A stretch of DNA of 64,000 bases from Pseudomonas sp. P8_241 (GTDB lineage Bacteria > Pseudomonadota > Gammaproteobacteria > Pseudomonadales > Pseudomonadaceae): the NCBI RefSeq assembly GCF_034008315.1, contig NZ_CP125377.1:2306001-2370000 (forward strand), written 5' to 3'. Position numbers and translations under genes: made by a program. Positions 20,190-29,466 of this stretch are shown piece after piece; the stretch's first letter is position 1, and every line of letters begins with the position of its first letter. The notes under the pieces were generated by a model, which saw nothing but the letters and a program-made list of their open reading frames with translations, was not told where the DNA came from and ran no database searches.

Positions 20190-21401
20190 ATGAGTCAGGA
20201 TTGGGATGCCGGTCGGTTGGACAGCGACCTCGAAGGCGTAGCGTTCGATACCCTGGCCGTACGTGCCGGTCAGCACCGTACGCCTGAAGGCGAGCACGGT
20301 GATCCGATGTTCTTCACCTCCAGCTACGTGTTTCGTACGGCTGCCGACGCTGCTGCGCGCTTCGCTGGCGAAGTGCCAGGCAACGTTTACTCGCGCTACA
20401 CCAACCCGACCGTGCGCGCCTTTGAAGAGCGTATTGCTGCGCTGGAAAGCGCCGAGCAGGCCGTGGCTACCGCAACCGGCATGGCGGCCATCATGGCCGT
20501 GGTAATGAGCCTGTGCAGCGCCGGTGATCACGTACTGGTATCACGCAGCGTGTTCGGTTCGACCATCAGTCTGTTCGAAAAGTACTTCAAGCGTTTCGGC
20601 ATTGAGGTCGATTATGTGGCCCTGGCGGACCTGTCCGGTTGGGATGCAGCAATCAAATCCAATACCAAGTTGCTGTTCGTCGAATCTCCATCCAACCCAC
20701 TGGCCGAATTGGTGGACATCGCCCAGTTGGCGAAAATCGCTCACGCCAAAGGCGCGATGCTGGTGGTGGACAACTGCTTCTGCACACCTGCATTGCAGCA
20801 ACCCTTGAAAATGGGCGCTGACATCGTCGTGCACTCGGCGACCAAGTTCATCGACGGTCAGGGTCGTTGCATGGGCGGCGTCGTGGCGGGTCGCGGCGAG
20901 CAGATGAAGGAGGTGGTCGGTTTCCTGCGCACTGCAGGGCCGACCCTGAGTCCGTTCAACGCCTGGATCTTCCTCAAGGGCCTGGAAACCCTGAACCTGC
21001 GGATGAAGGCGCATTGCGCCAACGCCCAGCAGCTGGCCGAATGGCTGGAGCAGCAGGACGGTATCGAGAAGGTCCATTACGCCGGCCTCAAGAGCCATCC
21101 GCAGCATGAGCTGGCCCTGCGTCAGCAGAAAGGCTTTGGTGCGGTGGTGAGTTTCGAGGTCAAGGGTGGCAAAGAGGGCGCCTGGCGCTTTATCGATGCC
21201 ACTCGCCTGATTTCGATCACCGCCAACCTGGGCGACAGCAAAACCACCATTACGCACCCGAGCACTACGTCGCACGGGCGTCTGGCGCCGCAAGAGCGTG
21301 AAGCGGCAGGCATTCGTGACAGTCTGATCCGCGTCGCGGTGGGCCTTGAAGACGTGGCAGACCTGCAAGCCGATCTGGCGCGCGGTCTGGCCGCGCTGTG
21401 A
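20190..21401 (+). CDS. metZ: O-succinylhomoserine sulfhydrylase
   Basis: PLP enzyme making homocysteine from O-succinylhomoserine and sulfide, the direct route used by Pseudomonas. 403 residues. The PLP lysine is K219 in '[12 protein letters not shown]'; '[20 protein letters not shown]' and '[14 protein letters not shown]' are family features. The ATG at 20190 is preceded by AAAGGAG; the open frame upstream to 20055 runs into purF and is not used. The stop overlaps the next start (GTGA). Confidence 0.95.
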   Translation: MSQDWDAGRLDSDLEGVAFDTLAVRAGQHRTPEGEHGDPMFFTSSYVFRTAADAAARFAGEVPGNVYSRYTNPTVRAFEERIAALESAEQAVATATGMAAIMAVVMSLCSAGDHVLVSRSVFGSTISLFEKYFKRFGIEVDYVALADLSGWDAAIKSNTKLLFVESPSNPLAELVDIAQLAKIAHAKGAMLVVDNCFCTPALQQPLKMGADIVVHSATKFIDGQGRCMGGVVAGRGEQMKEVVGFLRTAGPTLSPFNAWIFLKGLETLNLRMKAHCANAQQLAEWLEQQDGIEKVHYAGLKSHPQHELALRQQKGFGAVVSFEVKGGKEGAWRFIDATRLISITANLGDSKTTITHPSTTSHGRLAPQEREAAGIRDSLIRVAVGLEDVADLQADLARGLAAL

Positions 21402-22174
21402 TCGAGTTGTCCACGCCGTCCACCGGCGCCAATGGTCGTGTCGCGCTGGTAACCGGTGCGGCGCGGGGCATAGGCCTGGGGATTGCCGCCTGGCTGATCA
21501 GCGAAGGCTGGCAAGTGGTGTTGACGGACCTGGATCGCGAGCGCGGTTCGAAAGTGGCGAAGGTGCTGGGCGATAACGCCTGGTTCATCGCCATGGATGT
21601 TTCGAACGAAGGGCAGGTGGCGCTCGGCGTTGCCGAGGTGTTGGGCCAGTTCGGGCGTCTTGATGCATTGGTCTGTAACGCCGCGGTTGCCGATCCGCAC
21701 AACATCACTTTGGAAAGCCTTGATCTGGCCTACTGGAACCGTGTGCTGGCAGTGAACCTCAGTGGGCCGATGTTGCTGGCCAAGCACTGTGCGCCGTACC
21801 TGCGTGCTCACAGTGGGGCGATCGTCAACCTGGCCTCAACCCGCGCCGGGCAGTCGGAACCTGACACCGAGGCCTATGCGGCGAGCAAGGGCGGTTTACT
21901 TGCCCTGACTCATGCGCTCGCAATCAGCCTCGGCCCGGAAATTCGGGTCAACGCCGTCAGCCCTGGCTGGATCGATGCACGCGACCCTTCGGCACGCCGT
22001 GCCGAGCCACTGACTGATGCCGATCATGCCCAGCATCCGGCGGGCAGGGTGGGGACGGTTGAGGATGTGGCGGCGATGGTGGCGTGGTTGTTGTCCAGGA
22101 ACGCAGGGTTCGTTACGGGCCAGGAGTTTGTGGTCGACGGCGGTATGACCAAGAAAATGATCTACAGCGAGTGA
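21398..22174 (+). CDS. Short-chain dehydrogenase/reductase
   Basis: 258 residues, Rossmann fold. The cofactor loop is '[13 protein letters not shown]'; 'CNAAVADP' replaces the usual NNAG; the catalytic Tyr and Lys are in 'YAASKGG'; the C terminus '[16 protein letters not shown]' is typical. It starts with GTG at 21398, overlapping the metZ stop, so translation is coupled. Substrate unknown; the same gene follows metZ in P. aeruginosa. Confidence 0.92.
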   Translation: MIELSTPSTGANGRVALVTGAARGIGLGIAAWLISEGWQVVLTDLDRERGSKVAKVLGDNAWFIAMDVSNEGQVALGVAEVLGQFGRLDALVCNAAVADPHNITLESLDLAYWNRVLAVNLSGPMLLAKHCAPYLRAHSGAIVNLASTRAGQSEPDTEAYAASKGGLLALTHALAISLGPEIRVNAVSPGWIDARDPSARRAEPLTDADHAQHPAGRVGTVEDVAAMVAWLLSRNAGFVTGQEFVVDGGMTKKMIYSE

Positions 22175-22193
22175 CACTGGCGGATCTGATCAA

Positions 22194-22285
22194 CTGTAGG
22201 AGCGAGCCTGCTCGCGATCGGTCGGAACATTCGGCATCCAGGTTGGCTGGCAGGCCGCCATCGCTGGCAAGCCAGCTCCTACAGG
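22194..22285. repeat. REP doublet with two different REP types
   Basis: The outer inverted repeat CTGTAGGAGC...GCTCCTACAG encloses two palindromes of different sequence: GCGAGCCTGCTCGCGAT on the left and CATCGCTGGCAAGCCAGC on the right. A mixed REPIN about 20 bp after the SDR stop. Confidence 0.8.
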
Positions 22286-22330
22286 TTTTATGCGGATTTC
22301 GTCTTTTTCAGAAAAACTTCAATCCTGCTA

Positions 22331-22359
22331 TTGACTTAGGTCCGCTACCTGCGTAAATT
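22331..22359 (+). promoter_or_regulatory. Promoter of the tRNA-Val/Asp/Asp cluster
   Basis: TTGACT, a 17-bp spacer and TAAATT, followed after about 10 bp by GC-rich sequence and then the first tRNA at 22382. Confidence 0.65.
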
Positions 22360-22381
22360 TCGCGGCCTCGGAGATGCAAAC

Positions 22382-22457
22382 GGGTGATTAGCTCAGCTGG
22401 GAGAGCGTCTGCCTTACAAGCAGAATGTCGGCGGTTCGATCCCGTCATCACCCACCA
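22382..22457 (+). tRNA. tRNA-Val (TAC)
   Basis: 76 nt including encoded CCA. Cloverleaf: acceptor GGGTGAT/ATCACCC, anticodon loop CTTACAA giving TAC, T-loop GGTTCGATC. Confidence 0.96.
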
Positions 22458-22510
22458 CTTCCGAGAGACTTGCGAAAGCAAGAGGTAGGCTGAAATGCCT
22501 GCACCGACGC

Positions 22511-22587
22511 GCAGCGGTAGTTCAGTCGGTTAGAATACCGGCCTGTCACGCCGGGGGTCGCGGGTTCGAGTCCCGTCCGCTGCGCCA
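22511..22587 (+). tRNA. tRNA-Asp (GTC), copy 1
   Basis: 77 nt with encoded CCA. Acceptor GCAGCGG/CCGCTGC, anticodon loop CTGTCAC giving GTC, T-arm CGGGTTCGAGTCCCG. Confidence 0.97.
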
Positions 22588-22679
22588 TATTTTCCGAATC
22601 GGGTACGCCTGGTTCGAGATTGAAAAGCTACTGAGTTTTCAGTCAGACGAGTTACCTGGACGCAAGTCCAAAGCGATAC

Positions 22680-22756
22680 GCAGCGGTAGTTCAGTCGGTT
22701 AGAATACCGGCCTGTCACGCCGGGGGTCGCGGGTTCGAGTCCCGTCCGCTGCGCCA
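22680..22756 (+). tRNA. tRNA-Asp (GTC), copy 2
   Basis: Identical over its whole length to the copy at 22511-22587. It starts with the G at 22680 and ends with CCA at 22754-22756. Confidence 0.97.
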
Positions 22757-22829
22757 TATCTGCCCCGAGGCCCACTGAACGCCTTGGAGCTACGAAGAAG
22801 CCACTGGTTACTTCGAGTCGATAGCAAAG

Positions 22830-22857
22830 ACCCTGGTCGAAAGACCGGGGTTTTTTG
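22830..22857 (+). terminator. Terminator of the tRNA cluster
   Basis: Stem CCCTGGTC-GAAA-GACCGGGG with six T after it. It ends the tRNA transcript. Confidence 0.88.
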
Positions 22858-23084
22858 TTTGTGCGATTTGGTTTTTACTCCTTTCCCCCCCACGGTTCTG
22901 CATCTGCCATTCAAGCGCGGATGGCCCGTGAGTTCGTTGTCTCTTGAAAACTCCCCTCAGTAATCCGCAGCCTCGATAAGCCGGTGCTGCGTGGTCGAAA
23001 TATCGGCCGGTCATCAAATAATTCAAGCCTTACCAGGTGTAATTCGGATAGAGGACTTGGTGCGACCTCTCAACAATCGGCTCG

Positions 23085-23412
23085 CCGACCCGGGCGATCA
23101 CCGTCTCGCTGCTGGGCAAGCGCTTGTCGTTTCTGGTGGCCGGTGCCTGTTTGTATGCGGTGTCGGTGTATGACAAAGGGCTGTTGCTGACACTCGACAA
23201 CACGGTGATCGAATACGGTCACGATGAGGGGCTGTGGACTTCTTCGATGCCGCTGCATCACGGTCAGCCGCTGACCTATGGCGCTCAATGAGTGCGAGGC
23301 CTGGCGGGAAGCCTTAATGCAGGAATTGTTCGCCGGACCTGCTGCTTTTACTACCTGGCCACCGGGCCTGCCGAATACTGTTCGACCTGCCCGTTGCTAC
23401 GCCCGGGGAAAT
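23085..23412 (+). pseudogene. FhuF-like siderophore-iron reductase remnant
   Basis: Decayed gene. One frame reads 'VSLLGKRLSFLVAGACLYAVSVYDKG' and 'LDNTVIEYGHDEGLWTSSMPL', a second reads 'CEAWREALMQELFAG', and a third reads 'RTCCFYYLATGPAEYCSTCPLL'. The last is the C-C-x10-C-x2-C iron-sulfur motif of FhuF proteins, which release iron from ferric siderophores by reduction. The three pieces are in different frames and a large piece between the second and third is missing, so no functional product is possible. Family assignment is from recall of the motif; the gene edges are approximate. Confidence 0.7.
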
Positions 23413-23590
23413 GCCGCTGACCGACGCGATCATGCTGCTGTCGCAAACCGCATTGCGCGACTATCTTGAAAGGACACTGGTGGTGGCGCTGCCTGTGGGG
23501 CTGGATGTGTAAAAGGCATCCTTCGGGCTGCTGTTGCGCAAGGGCGAGCACATCAGTCGGACGCTGGGGTTGTTTATCGATCGAACTGCT
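23413..23590 (+). pseudogene. Unrecognised gene remnant after the fhuF remnant
   Basis: A coding-like stretch reads 'MPLTDAIMLLSQTALRDYLE' and 'TLVVALPVGLDV', hits a TAA, then continues in the same frame as 'KASFGLLLRKGEHISRTLGL'. It looks like a decayed gene. Family not recognised. The remaining sequence up to 23791 is non-coding and contains a short hairpin (AGCCCTTT/AAAGGGCT near 23697-23722). Confidence 0.4.
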
Positions 23591-23791
23591 GCGTCGAAAA
23601 GTCGCGGTTTTTTGATTCCTTGGTCAGTTTTTGGTTTTCCGCGAAGGCATAAGCCTATAAACTTAACCTTTCGGTCAGCTTTGCACTGTCAACAACAGCC
23701 CTTTGCTTCGTCGAAAAGGGCTTCTGCAAGACTCGAGATTTCCAGAACATAACCAGAAGGGCGGACCCCATAACCGCCCAGAGGATGATCC

Positions 23792-26623
23792 ATGTCCAAC
23801 CGTGATATATCCCGGCGCTCGTTCCTTCAGGGCGGGCTGGTAGCGGGCGTGAGCGTTACGCTCACGCCATTGAGCAGCCAGGCGCTGGCCGCCTTGATGG
23901 AAAGCAGCGTGACCGTGCCGTCCGAGCAGTGGCTTGGCAACAACGGCAAGGCGCGCGCCCGTAACGATGCCTTGTCCAAGGTCTGCGGCAGCAAGGTCTT
24001 TGCCCGCGACATCCGCGCCAAGGACATGCCGGGCTGGCCTCAGCAGCAAGGCCACGCCATGCTGCTGAAAACCATCAAGGCCGACCACATTTTTGCAGGC
24101 ATCGACTTGTCATGGCTCGGTGCCGAATTGCAGCCGGACCGCGTCGTCACCGCCGAAGACCTGGTCAAGGACGGTATCGTGTTCCCTGAGGAGCATGCCC
24201 CGGATCCGCTGTTGCCGGCCGGCAAGGTGCCGATGTTCATCGGTCACCCGGTGGCGATCCTGATCTGGAACGATTTCGAACGTTTTCGCCAGGCCAAGAA
24301 CCAACTTAAATTCAATGACAAGGCGATTCGTTACGGTGCCCAGGTGCCGTTCTACGAAGGCGATCCGTACGGCAGCTTCCGCTACGTGCGTGTCGGCGGC
24401 GCGACCTCGGCGGACGAGGACGAGTTTGCCAGCCTCAAGGATTCGATCCTGTTCCCGATGCTGAAAAACCGTCGTCCGGTGTGGAACTCCCAGCCCAACC
24501 TGCACGGCAACCTGACCGAGCGCGGTTTGTTCTATGCCGACCGCATGAAGCAGCAGATCGACACACCGCCGGACAACTGGCTGGTCTTCGACGAGCGCTA
24601 CAAGACCCCGTCAATCGAACCCGCCGCGATGGAGCCGGACAACGGCAACGGCTGGTACGACCCGGCGACCAAGACCCTGCACTTCGTCGTCGCCACCCAG
24701 TGCCCGCTGGAAGCAGCCACCGAAACTGCGAAGATGATCGCACCGTCGCGTTTCGGCCTGGCTAACCTGAACATGCACCCGGGTTACACCGTCGGTTACG
24801 GCTCGAAAGACCACAACATTTTCGTCTACTACGCAGCGCTGGCCGCGTTGTACGGCGCCGGTGTGCCAGTGCGCCTGGCCAACGACCGCTACGAGCAGTT
24901 CCAGAGTGGCATCAAGCGTCACCCGTTCGACATTCGCTACCAATTGGCGGTGGACAAGACCGACCACAGCTTCAAGATTTTCCGCTCCGAGATGAGCGTC
25001 GACGGCGGCGGACGGATCAACTACAGCCCATCGGTGGCGGCAGTTGGCGCCACGGCGGCACAGTCGATCTACTACATGCCGCAGAACGATCTGCAGGTCA
25101 CGGCGTATCACTCCCGCGCCGTTGAGGCCGGGTCGATGCGCGGTTACGGCACCCTGCAGAGCATGGCGGCCACCGAGATGATGGTCGATGAAATCGCCGA
25201 TCGCCTGGGTGTCGATGCCATTGAACTGCGCCGCAAAAACGCGTTGCGTTCGGGCATGAAAAACACCCAGGGCGCGATCCCGGCCGGTGCTTTACGCCTG
25301 CACGAGATTCTCGACAAGGCGGCCGTTCACGACACCTGGAAAAATCGCGCCGCGATCAAGCAGCAACGCGAAGCGGCCGATCCGGATAACTGGTACGGCG
25401 TCGGTTTTGCCATCTGCCAGAAAGACTTCGGCACCGGTTCCGAAGCGCCGATGGCCAGCATCGAGTTCACTGCCGAGGGCCGCATCAATCTGCGTCACAT
25501 CGGTATCGAAATCGGCACCGGTATGTCCACCTCCCAGGCGATGGTGGTGGCCGACTTCCTCGGTCTCCCGGCGCACGAAGTGAAGACCGGCGAAACCGAA
25601 TGGAAAGAGTTGCAGCTGATCAGTGGCGGCAATCCGTACATCATGAGCCAGGCCGAGCAGGACAACTTCCTGCGCAATCCTCGTTGGGTGGGCAAGGTTG
25701 CATCGGCCTCGTCGGCGACCAACTCGGCGTACTACTTCAGCCACGCCACCCGTGAAGCGGCGCGCGTGTTGTTCAACCACGGCTTGTGGCCGGCGGCGAT
25801 GGAGATTTGGCGACAAGGTCCTTACGGCGGTCAGGCCAACCCTTACGTGGTGCGCCGCGAAGACGCCCATTGGGTCGACGGCAAACTCACCGCCAACGGC
25901 ATGGAGCCCCTGCCTTTCGCCGTGCTGGCCAAACGTGCCCACGAGCGTGGTCTAGTGACCGGCGCGACCGTGCATGGCTTCAACCGCTGGAGCTGGGCCG
26001 AAGCCGAGTACAGCATCGATGGCGTGCGCGAGCGTTTGCCACTCGATGGCCTGGCGGTCAAGTACGGCGACGGTGCGCCGAAGGCCAAGCTGGCGCAGAT
26101 GAACAGCGGCGGTTTCCATCTGCTGGATCGGCAGAACATCGCCTACCCGGCCACCCAGTTGAACAACGCGGCGGTGACTTACTACAGCCCGGTCGCGACG
26201 CTGGTGGAAGTGAAGGTCAACAAGGGTTCGAACGAAGTGTCGGTTCTCAACCATCACTCGTGGGTCGAGTGCGGTCGGGTGCTGGTGGAAGAGCTGGTCA
26301 AGGGGCAACTCGAAGGCGGCATCGCCATGGGTATCGGCCATGCGCTGATGGAAGAAATGCCGTTGTACGAAGGCGGGCCGGGGGAGGGTGACTGGAACTT
26401 CAACCGTTACCGCTTGCCGATGGCGCGCCACGTTGCGGTGTGGAAACAGACGGCGGAAATCCTCCCGCCATTGTCGCCGAGCGACCCGTCCAAAGGCATC
26501 GCCGAAGTGGTGATGATCCCGGTGGTCGGCGCCATCGGCAACGCCGTAGCGCATGCCATCGGCAAACGTGTCCGCGACCTGCCTATCACTTCTGCACGCA
26601 TCAAGGAGGCCCTCAATGGCTAA
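23792..26623 (+). CDS. Tat-exported molybdenum hydroxylase large subunit (IorB/PaoC-like)
   Basis: Molybdopterin-binding subunit of the xanthine oxidase superfamily, close in layout to isoquinoline 1-oxidoreductase beta and periplasmic aldehyde oxidases. 943 residues. The N terminus has a twin-arginine signal ('SRRSFLQGGLVAGVSVTL'), so the folded cofactor-loaded enzyme is exported. Mo-site regions include 'EAGSMRGYGTLQSMAATEMM' and 'RHIGIEIGTGMSTSQAM'; the C-terminal 'GIAEVVMIPVVGAIGNAVAHA' carries the place of the catalytic glutamate. AGAGGATGATCC precedes the ATG. The next three genes form one operon with it. No FAD subunit is present; electrons would go to the 2Fe-2S subunit and then the cytochrome. 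Substrate (aldehyde or N-heterocycle) not determinable. Confidence 0.9.
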   Translation: MSNRDISRRSFLQGGLVAGVSVTLTPLSSQALAALMESSVTVPSEQWLGNNGKARARNDALSKVCGSKVFARDIRAKDMPGWPQQQGHAMLLKTIKADHIFAGIDLSWLGAELQPDRVVTAEDLVKDGIVFPEEHAPDPLLPAGKVPMFIGHPVAILIWNDFERFRQAKNQLKFNDKAIRYGAQVPFYEGDPYGSFRYVRVGGATSADEDEFASLKDSILFPMLKNRRPVWNSQPNLHGNLTERGLFYADRMKQQIDTPPDNWLVFDERYKTPSIEPAAMEPDNGNGWYDPATKTLHFVVATQCPLEAATETAKMIAPSRFGLANLNMHPGYTVGYGSKDHNIFVYYAALAALYGAGVPVRLANDRYEQFQSGIKRHPFDIRYQLAVDKTDHSFKIFRSEMSVDGGGRINYSPSVAAVGATAAQSIYYMPQNDLQVTAYHSRAVEAGSMRGYGTLQSMAATEMMVDEIADRLGVDAIELRRKNALRSGMKNTQGAIPAGALRLHEILDKAAVHDTWKNRAAIKQQREAADPDNWYGVGFAICQKDFGTGSEAPMASIEFTAEGRINLRHIGIEIGTGMSTSQAMVVADFLGLPAHEVKTGETEWKELQLISGGNPYIMSQAEQDNFLRNPRWVGKVASASSATNSAYYFSHATREAARVLFNHGLWPAAMEIWRQGPYGGQANPYVVRREDAHWVDGKLTANGMEPLPFAVLAKRAHERGLVTGATVHGFNRWSWAEAEYSIDGVRERLPLDGLAVKYGDGAPKAKLAQMNSGGFHLLDRQNIAYPATQLNNAAVTYYSPVATLVEVKVNKGSNEVSVLNHHSWVECGRVLVEELVKGQLEGGIAMGIGHALMEEMPLYEGGPGEGDWNFNRYRLPMARHVAVWKQTAEILPPLSPSDPSKGIAEVVMIPVVGAIGNAVAHAIGKRVRDLPITSARIKEALNG

Positions 26624-27155
26624 CCGTCCGCTTCAACTGACCCTCAACGGTCAATCCGTCGGCCCGGTGGACATCCCTGATGACCTGCCGATGATCGACT
26701 ACCTGCACGAATACAAGAACCTCACCGGTTCGCGCCTGGGCTGTGGCCAGGGTATCTGTCACGCCTGCGTGGTGATCGTCGACAACCCGGACGGCACCAG
26801 CGAAGAAGTGCGCACTTGTATCACCGGCGCGCACTACTTCGAAGGCAAGAAAGTACGGACCATCGAAGGCCACGCGAGCCGCGACGAGCAGGGTAAGGTC
26901 ACCGAGCTGAACCCGATCCAGCAGCGCTTCGTCGACGAATTCGCCTTCCAGTGCAGCTACTGCGCGCCGGGCTTCGTCAATGCGGCGACCGTGCTGGTGG
27001 AAAAGCTGCAGCGCCAGCCCATAGTCAAAAGCCAGCTGGAAAAAGTCATCGAGGACAGCCTCGGGCATCACATCTGCCGTTGCACCGGATACGTGCGCTA
27101 CTACAGCGCCACCCGCAACGTGCTGACTGATCTCGGCCTGGTCAAGGAGGGTTAA
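26616..27155 (+). CDS. 2Fe-2S subunit of the molybdenum hydroxylase
   Basis: 179 residues with two 2Fe-2S domains. The plant-ferredoxin-like N terminus has 'GCGQGICHACVV' and a further cysteine at 'RTCITGAH'; the helical C-terminal domain has 'CSYCAPGF' and 'HHICRCTGY'. It passes electrons from the Mo site onward. No signal peptide, so it presumably rides through Tat with the large subunit. The ATG at 26616 overlaps the large-subunit stop by 8 bp and follows AAGGAGG, which excludes the longer upstream frame. Confidence 0.94.
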   Translation: MANRPLQLTLNGQSVGPVDIPDDLPMIDYLHEYKNLTGSRLGCGQGICHACVVIVDNPDGTSEEVRTCITGAHYFEGKKVRTIEGHASRDEQGKVTELNPIQQRFVDEFAFQCSYCAPGFVNAATVLVEKLQRQPIVKSQLEKVIEDSLGHHICRCTGYVRYYSATRNVLTDLGLVKEG

Positions 27156-27157
27156 GC

Positions 27158-28396
27158 ATGAAGCTTCTACTTAGCCGTCTGGCGTTGGCGGTTGGTCTGG
27201 CTGCGCCTGTGGTGGCAGCTCACGCGGATGATGCGCAGGTCAAGCAAGGCGAGTACCTCGCCCGCGCCGCCGACTGCATGGCGTGCCACACCGCACCCGG
27301 TGGCGCACCGTATGCTGGCGGCCTGCCGATCGTCTCGCCGTTCGGCACGATCTACGGCACCAACATCACCCCGAGCAAAGAGCACGGCATCGGTTCGTAC
27401 AGCGATGAAGACTTCTTCGCCGCACTGACCGAAGGCAAGCGCCGCGATGGCGCGAACCTGTATCCGGCGATGCCTTACACCTCGTACCACCTGATCCCGC
27501 GTGCAGACTCTGACGCGATTCATGCCTACCTGAAGACCGTAGAGCCGATAGAACGTGCCGCACCGGTCACCAGCCTGAGCTTTCCGTTCAACGTGCGGCT
27601 GGGCCTGATGGGCTGGAACATGATGTACGGCAAGGACGTGAAGCTGGAGTCGGCCGATGGTAAAAGCGAAGCCTGGAAGCGCGGCCAGTACATGGTCGAC
27701 GTACTCGGTCACTGCGGCGAGTGCCACACCCCCCGTGGTTTGCCCGGTGCGATGCAGATGGACAAGCGCATGACCGGCGGGATTCTCAATGGCTATCTGG
27801 CGCCAAGCCTGCTGGCGACTGACCTGGCGGCTCGTGGCTGGAATCATCAGGACCTGAGCTCGTTCCTCAAGCACGGCATGAGCGCCCAAGGCACGATGTT
27901 CAACGAGATGTTCCCGGTGTTCCACAACAGCACCCAGGGCCTCACTGACCCTGACTTGTCGGCGATGGCGACCTTCCTGCTCGGCGATCAGCCACCCGCG
28001 GCCAAAGTGCTCACCGAAGTGCCTTTGGATAAACTGAGCCCGAGCGCCCAGCGCGGCCGTCAGGAATATTTGAATGTCTGCGCCGGTTGCCATGCGCCGG
28101 GCGGTGAGGGCAAGCCGCACATCGCGGTGGCCATGCGCGGCAACACCACGCTGCGCCTGGAAGATCCGCGCAACCTGGTGCGAGTGATCGACGACGGTAT
28201 AGGTGAGCAGAAGTTCTCCGGGTTCGAGCACATGCAGCCGATGCCGGGGTTCGTCCAGAAGCTGAACGACGAACAACTCACCGACTTGCTGAACTACCTG
28301 CGTCAGGGGTGGGGCGGTCAGCCGGGTGATCTGGCAGTGAACAACGTGCAGAAGTTGCGGGCCGATGCGCCGCCACTCGAGCACAAGGCCCACTGA
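27158..28396 (+). CDS. Tri-haem cytochrome c subunit
   Basis: 412 residues. A Sec signal peptide ('LLLSRLALAVGLAAPVVAAHA') is followed by three c-type haem sites: CMACH near residue 43, CGECH near 190 and CAGCH near 308. The layout matches the cytochrome c subunits of membrane alcohol and aldehyde dehydrogenases, which deliver electrons to the respiratory chain. It starts 3 bp after the 2Fe-2S gene with GGAGG upstream. It replaces the FAD subunit of cytosolic xanthine dehydrogenases. Confidence 0.93.
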   Translation: MKLLLSRLALAVGLAAPVVAAHADDAQVKQGEYLARAADCMACHTAPGGAPYAGGLPIVSPFGTIYGTNITPSKEHGIGSYSDEDFFAALTEGKRRDGANLYPAMPYTSYHLIPRADSDAIHAYLKTVEPIERAAPVTSLSFPFNVRLGLMGWNMMYGKDVKLESADGKSEAWKRGQYMVDVLGHCGECHTPRGLPGAMQMDKRMTGGILNGYLAPSLLATDLAARGWNHQDLSSFLKHGMSAQGTMFNEMFPVFHNSTQGLTDPDLSAMATFLLGDQPPAAKVLTEVPLDKLSPSAQRGRQEYLNVCAGCHAPGGEGKPHIAVAMRGNTTLRLEDPRNLVRVIDDGIGEQKFSGFEHMQPMPGFVQKLNDEQLTDLLNYLRQGWGGQPGDLAVNNVQKLRADAPPLEHKAH

Positions 28397-28397
28397 C

Positions 28398-29369
28398 ATG
28401 CAGCATCTCGATCTGCAAGTGATACGCCGGGCGCTGGAGTGGTCGACGGCAGGCCAGCGCATCTGGCTGTGTACGGTGCTCGCGACCTACGGCTCGGCGC
28501 CGCGCGCGCCGGGCTCGTTGTTGGCGGTGAATGCTGACGGGCAATGGATTGGCTCGCTGTCCGGTGGCTGCGTTGAAGAGGATTTCCTCGAGCGCGTCGC
28601 CGAGGGGGCGTTCGAGAGCGCAGTCAGCGTCGTTCGTTACGGCGAAGGCGATGATCCGCGCTCGCGGGTGAGCCTGCCCTGTGGCGGTGTGCTCGATGTG
28701 TTGGTGGAGAAGCTTGAACCCGATTGTGAGGTTCAGGCGCATCTGCGAGAACTGGAGTCAGCGCTGTTGGGGCGACGTCGGTTGATCCGTGAAGTAGATC
28801 TGCAAAGCGGTGCGCGCAGCCTGTTCGATGATCGTGAACAGGGTGTGCGTATCGAGCGTGAGATCGACCGGGTGCGCGTGCGTGTCGGCGCGGCTCAGCG
28901 CTTGCTGCTGGCGGGGTATTCCAGCGTCGCGCAAGCCTGTGCCGAGTTCGCTGTCGGTCTGGGGTTCGAGGTGATTCTGTGTGATCCGCGGGACGAAGTG
29001 CTTGAAGGCATCGTGTTGGATGGCGTGGAGATTCGCCGTCAACTGCCGTCGGTATTCATCGCCGATGGCGGCTGCCACAGCGATACCGCAGTGGTGGCGT
29101 TGACCCATGATCCGCGCATCGATGACCTGGCGATGATGGAGGCGGTTCGCACCGATGCGTTTTACATCGGCGTAATGGGTTCCATGCAGACGTCGCATAA
29201 GCGTTTCGAGCGGTTGCGGCGTATCGGTGGGCTGGGGGATGCAGAGTTGGCGCGGATTCACGCGCCCATCGGCCTGAACCTGGGCAGCAAGACGCCAGCG
29301 GAAATTGCACTGGCGGTGCTGGCTGACATCCTGCGGATTCGCAGTGGTATTGCGCGGGATCGTCTTTAA
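28398..29369 (+). CDS. XdhC/CoxI-family molybdenum cofactor maturation protein
   Basis: 323 residues. N-terminal XdhC domain ('TVLATYGSAPRAPGSLLAV', 'GSLSGGCVEEDFLE') and C-terminal Rossmann domain ('LLLAGYSSVAQACAEFAVGL', 'ALTHDPRIDDLAMMEAV', 'FYIGVMGS'). Family members bind Moco, help sulfurate it and insert it into xanthine-oxidase-type enzymes. The start at 28398 lies just after the cytochrome stop. The last gene of the Mo operon; a palindromic element follows at once. Confidence 0.92.
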   Translation: MQHLDLQVIRRALEWSTAGQRIWLCTVLATYGSAPRAPGSLLAVNADGQWIGSLSGGCVEEDFLERVAEGAFESAVSVVRYGEGDDPRSRVSLPCGGVLDVLVEKLEPDCEVQAHLRELESALLGRRRLIREVDLQSGARSLFDDREQGVRIEREIDRVRVRVGAAQRLLLAGYSSVAQACAEFAVGLGFEVILCDPRDEVLEGIVLDGVEIRRQLPSVFIADGGCHSDTAVVALTHDPRIDDLAMMEAVRTDAFYIGVMGSMQTSHKRFERLRRIGGLGDAELARIHAPIGLNLGSKTPAEIALAVLADILRIRSGIARDRL

Positions 29370-29460
29370 GATCAGAAGATCGCAGCCTGCGGCAGCTCCT
29401 ACTCCGAACGCATCCCCATGTAGGAGCTGCCGCAGGCTGCGATCTTTCGATGCTGATCTT
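29368..29460. repeat. Long REP palindrome acting as bidirectional terminator
   Basis: Nested perfect inverted repeats: AAGATCAG/CTGATCTT outside, and a 27-bp arm beginning AAGATCGCAGCC inside (29377-29403 with 29420-29446). It fills the gap between two convergent genes and overlaps the xdhC-like stop. It is likely to end transcription from both sides. Confidence 0.85.
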
Positions 29461-29466
29461 TAGCAA

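Noticed and set aside
18734..20191. 485-codon ORF antisense to purF
   Set aside because: Shadow of purF codon bias.
22511..22756. The two identical tRNA-Asp genes as att sites of an element
   Set aside because: Only 92 bp separate them, with no integrase or cargo; a simple tandem duplication explains them.
22530..22914. ORFs ending in 'TRTRDPRRDRPVF' over the tRNA-Asp genes
   Set aside because: This peptide is the well-known false translation of tRNA-Asp on the minus strand.
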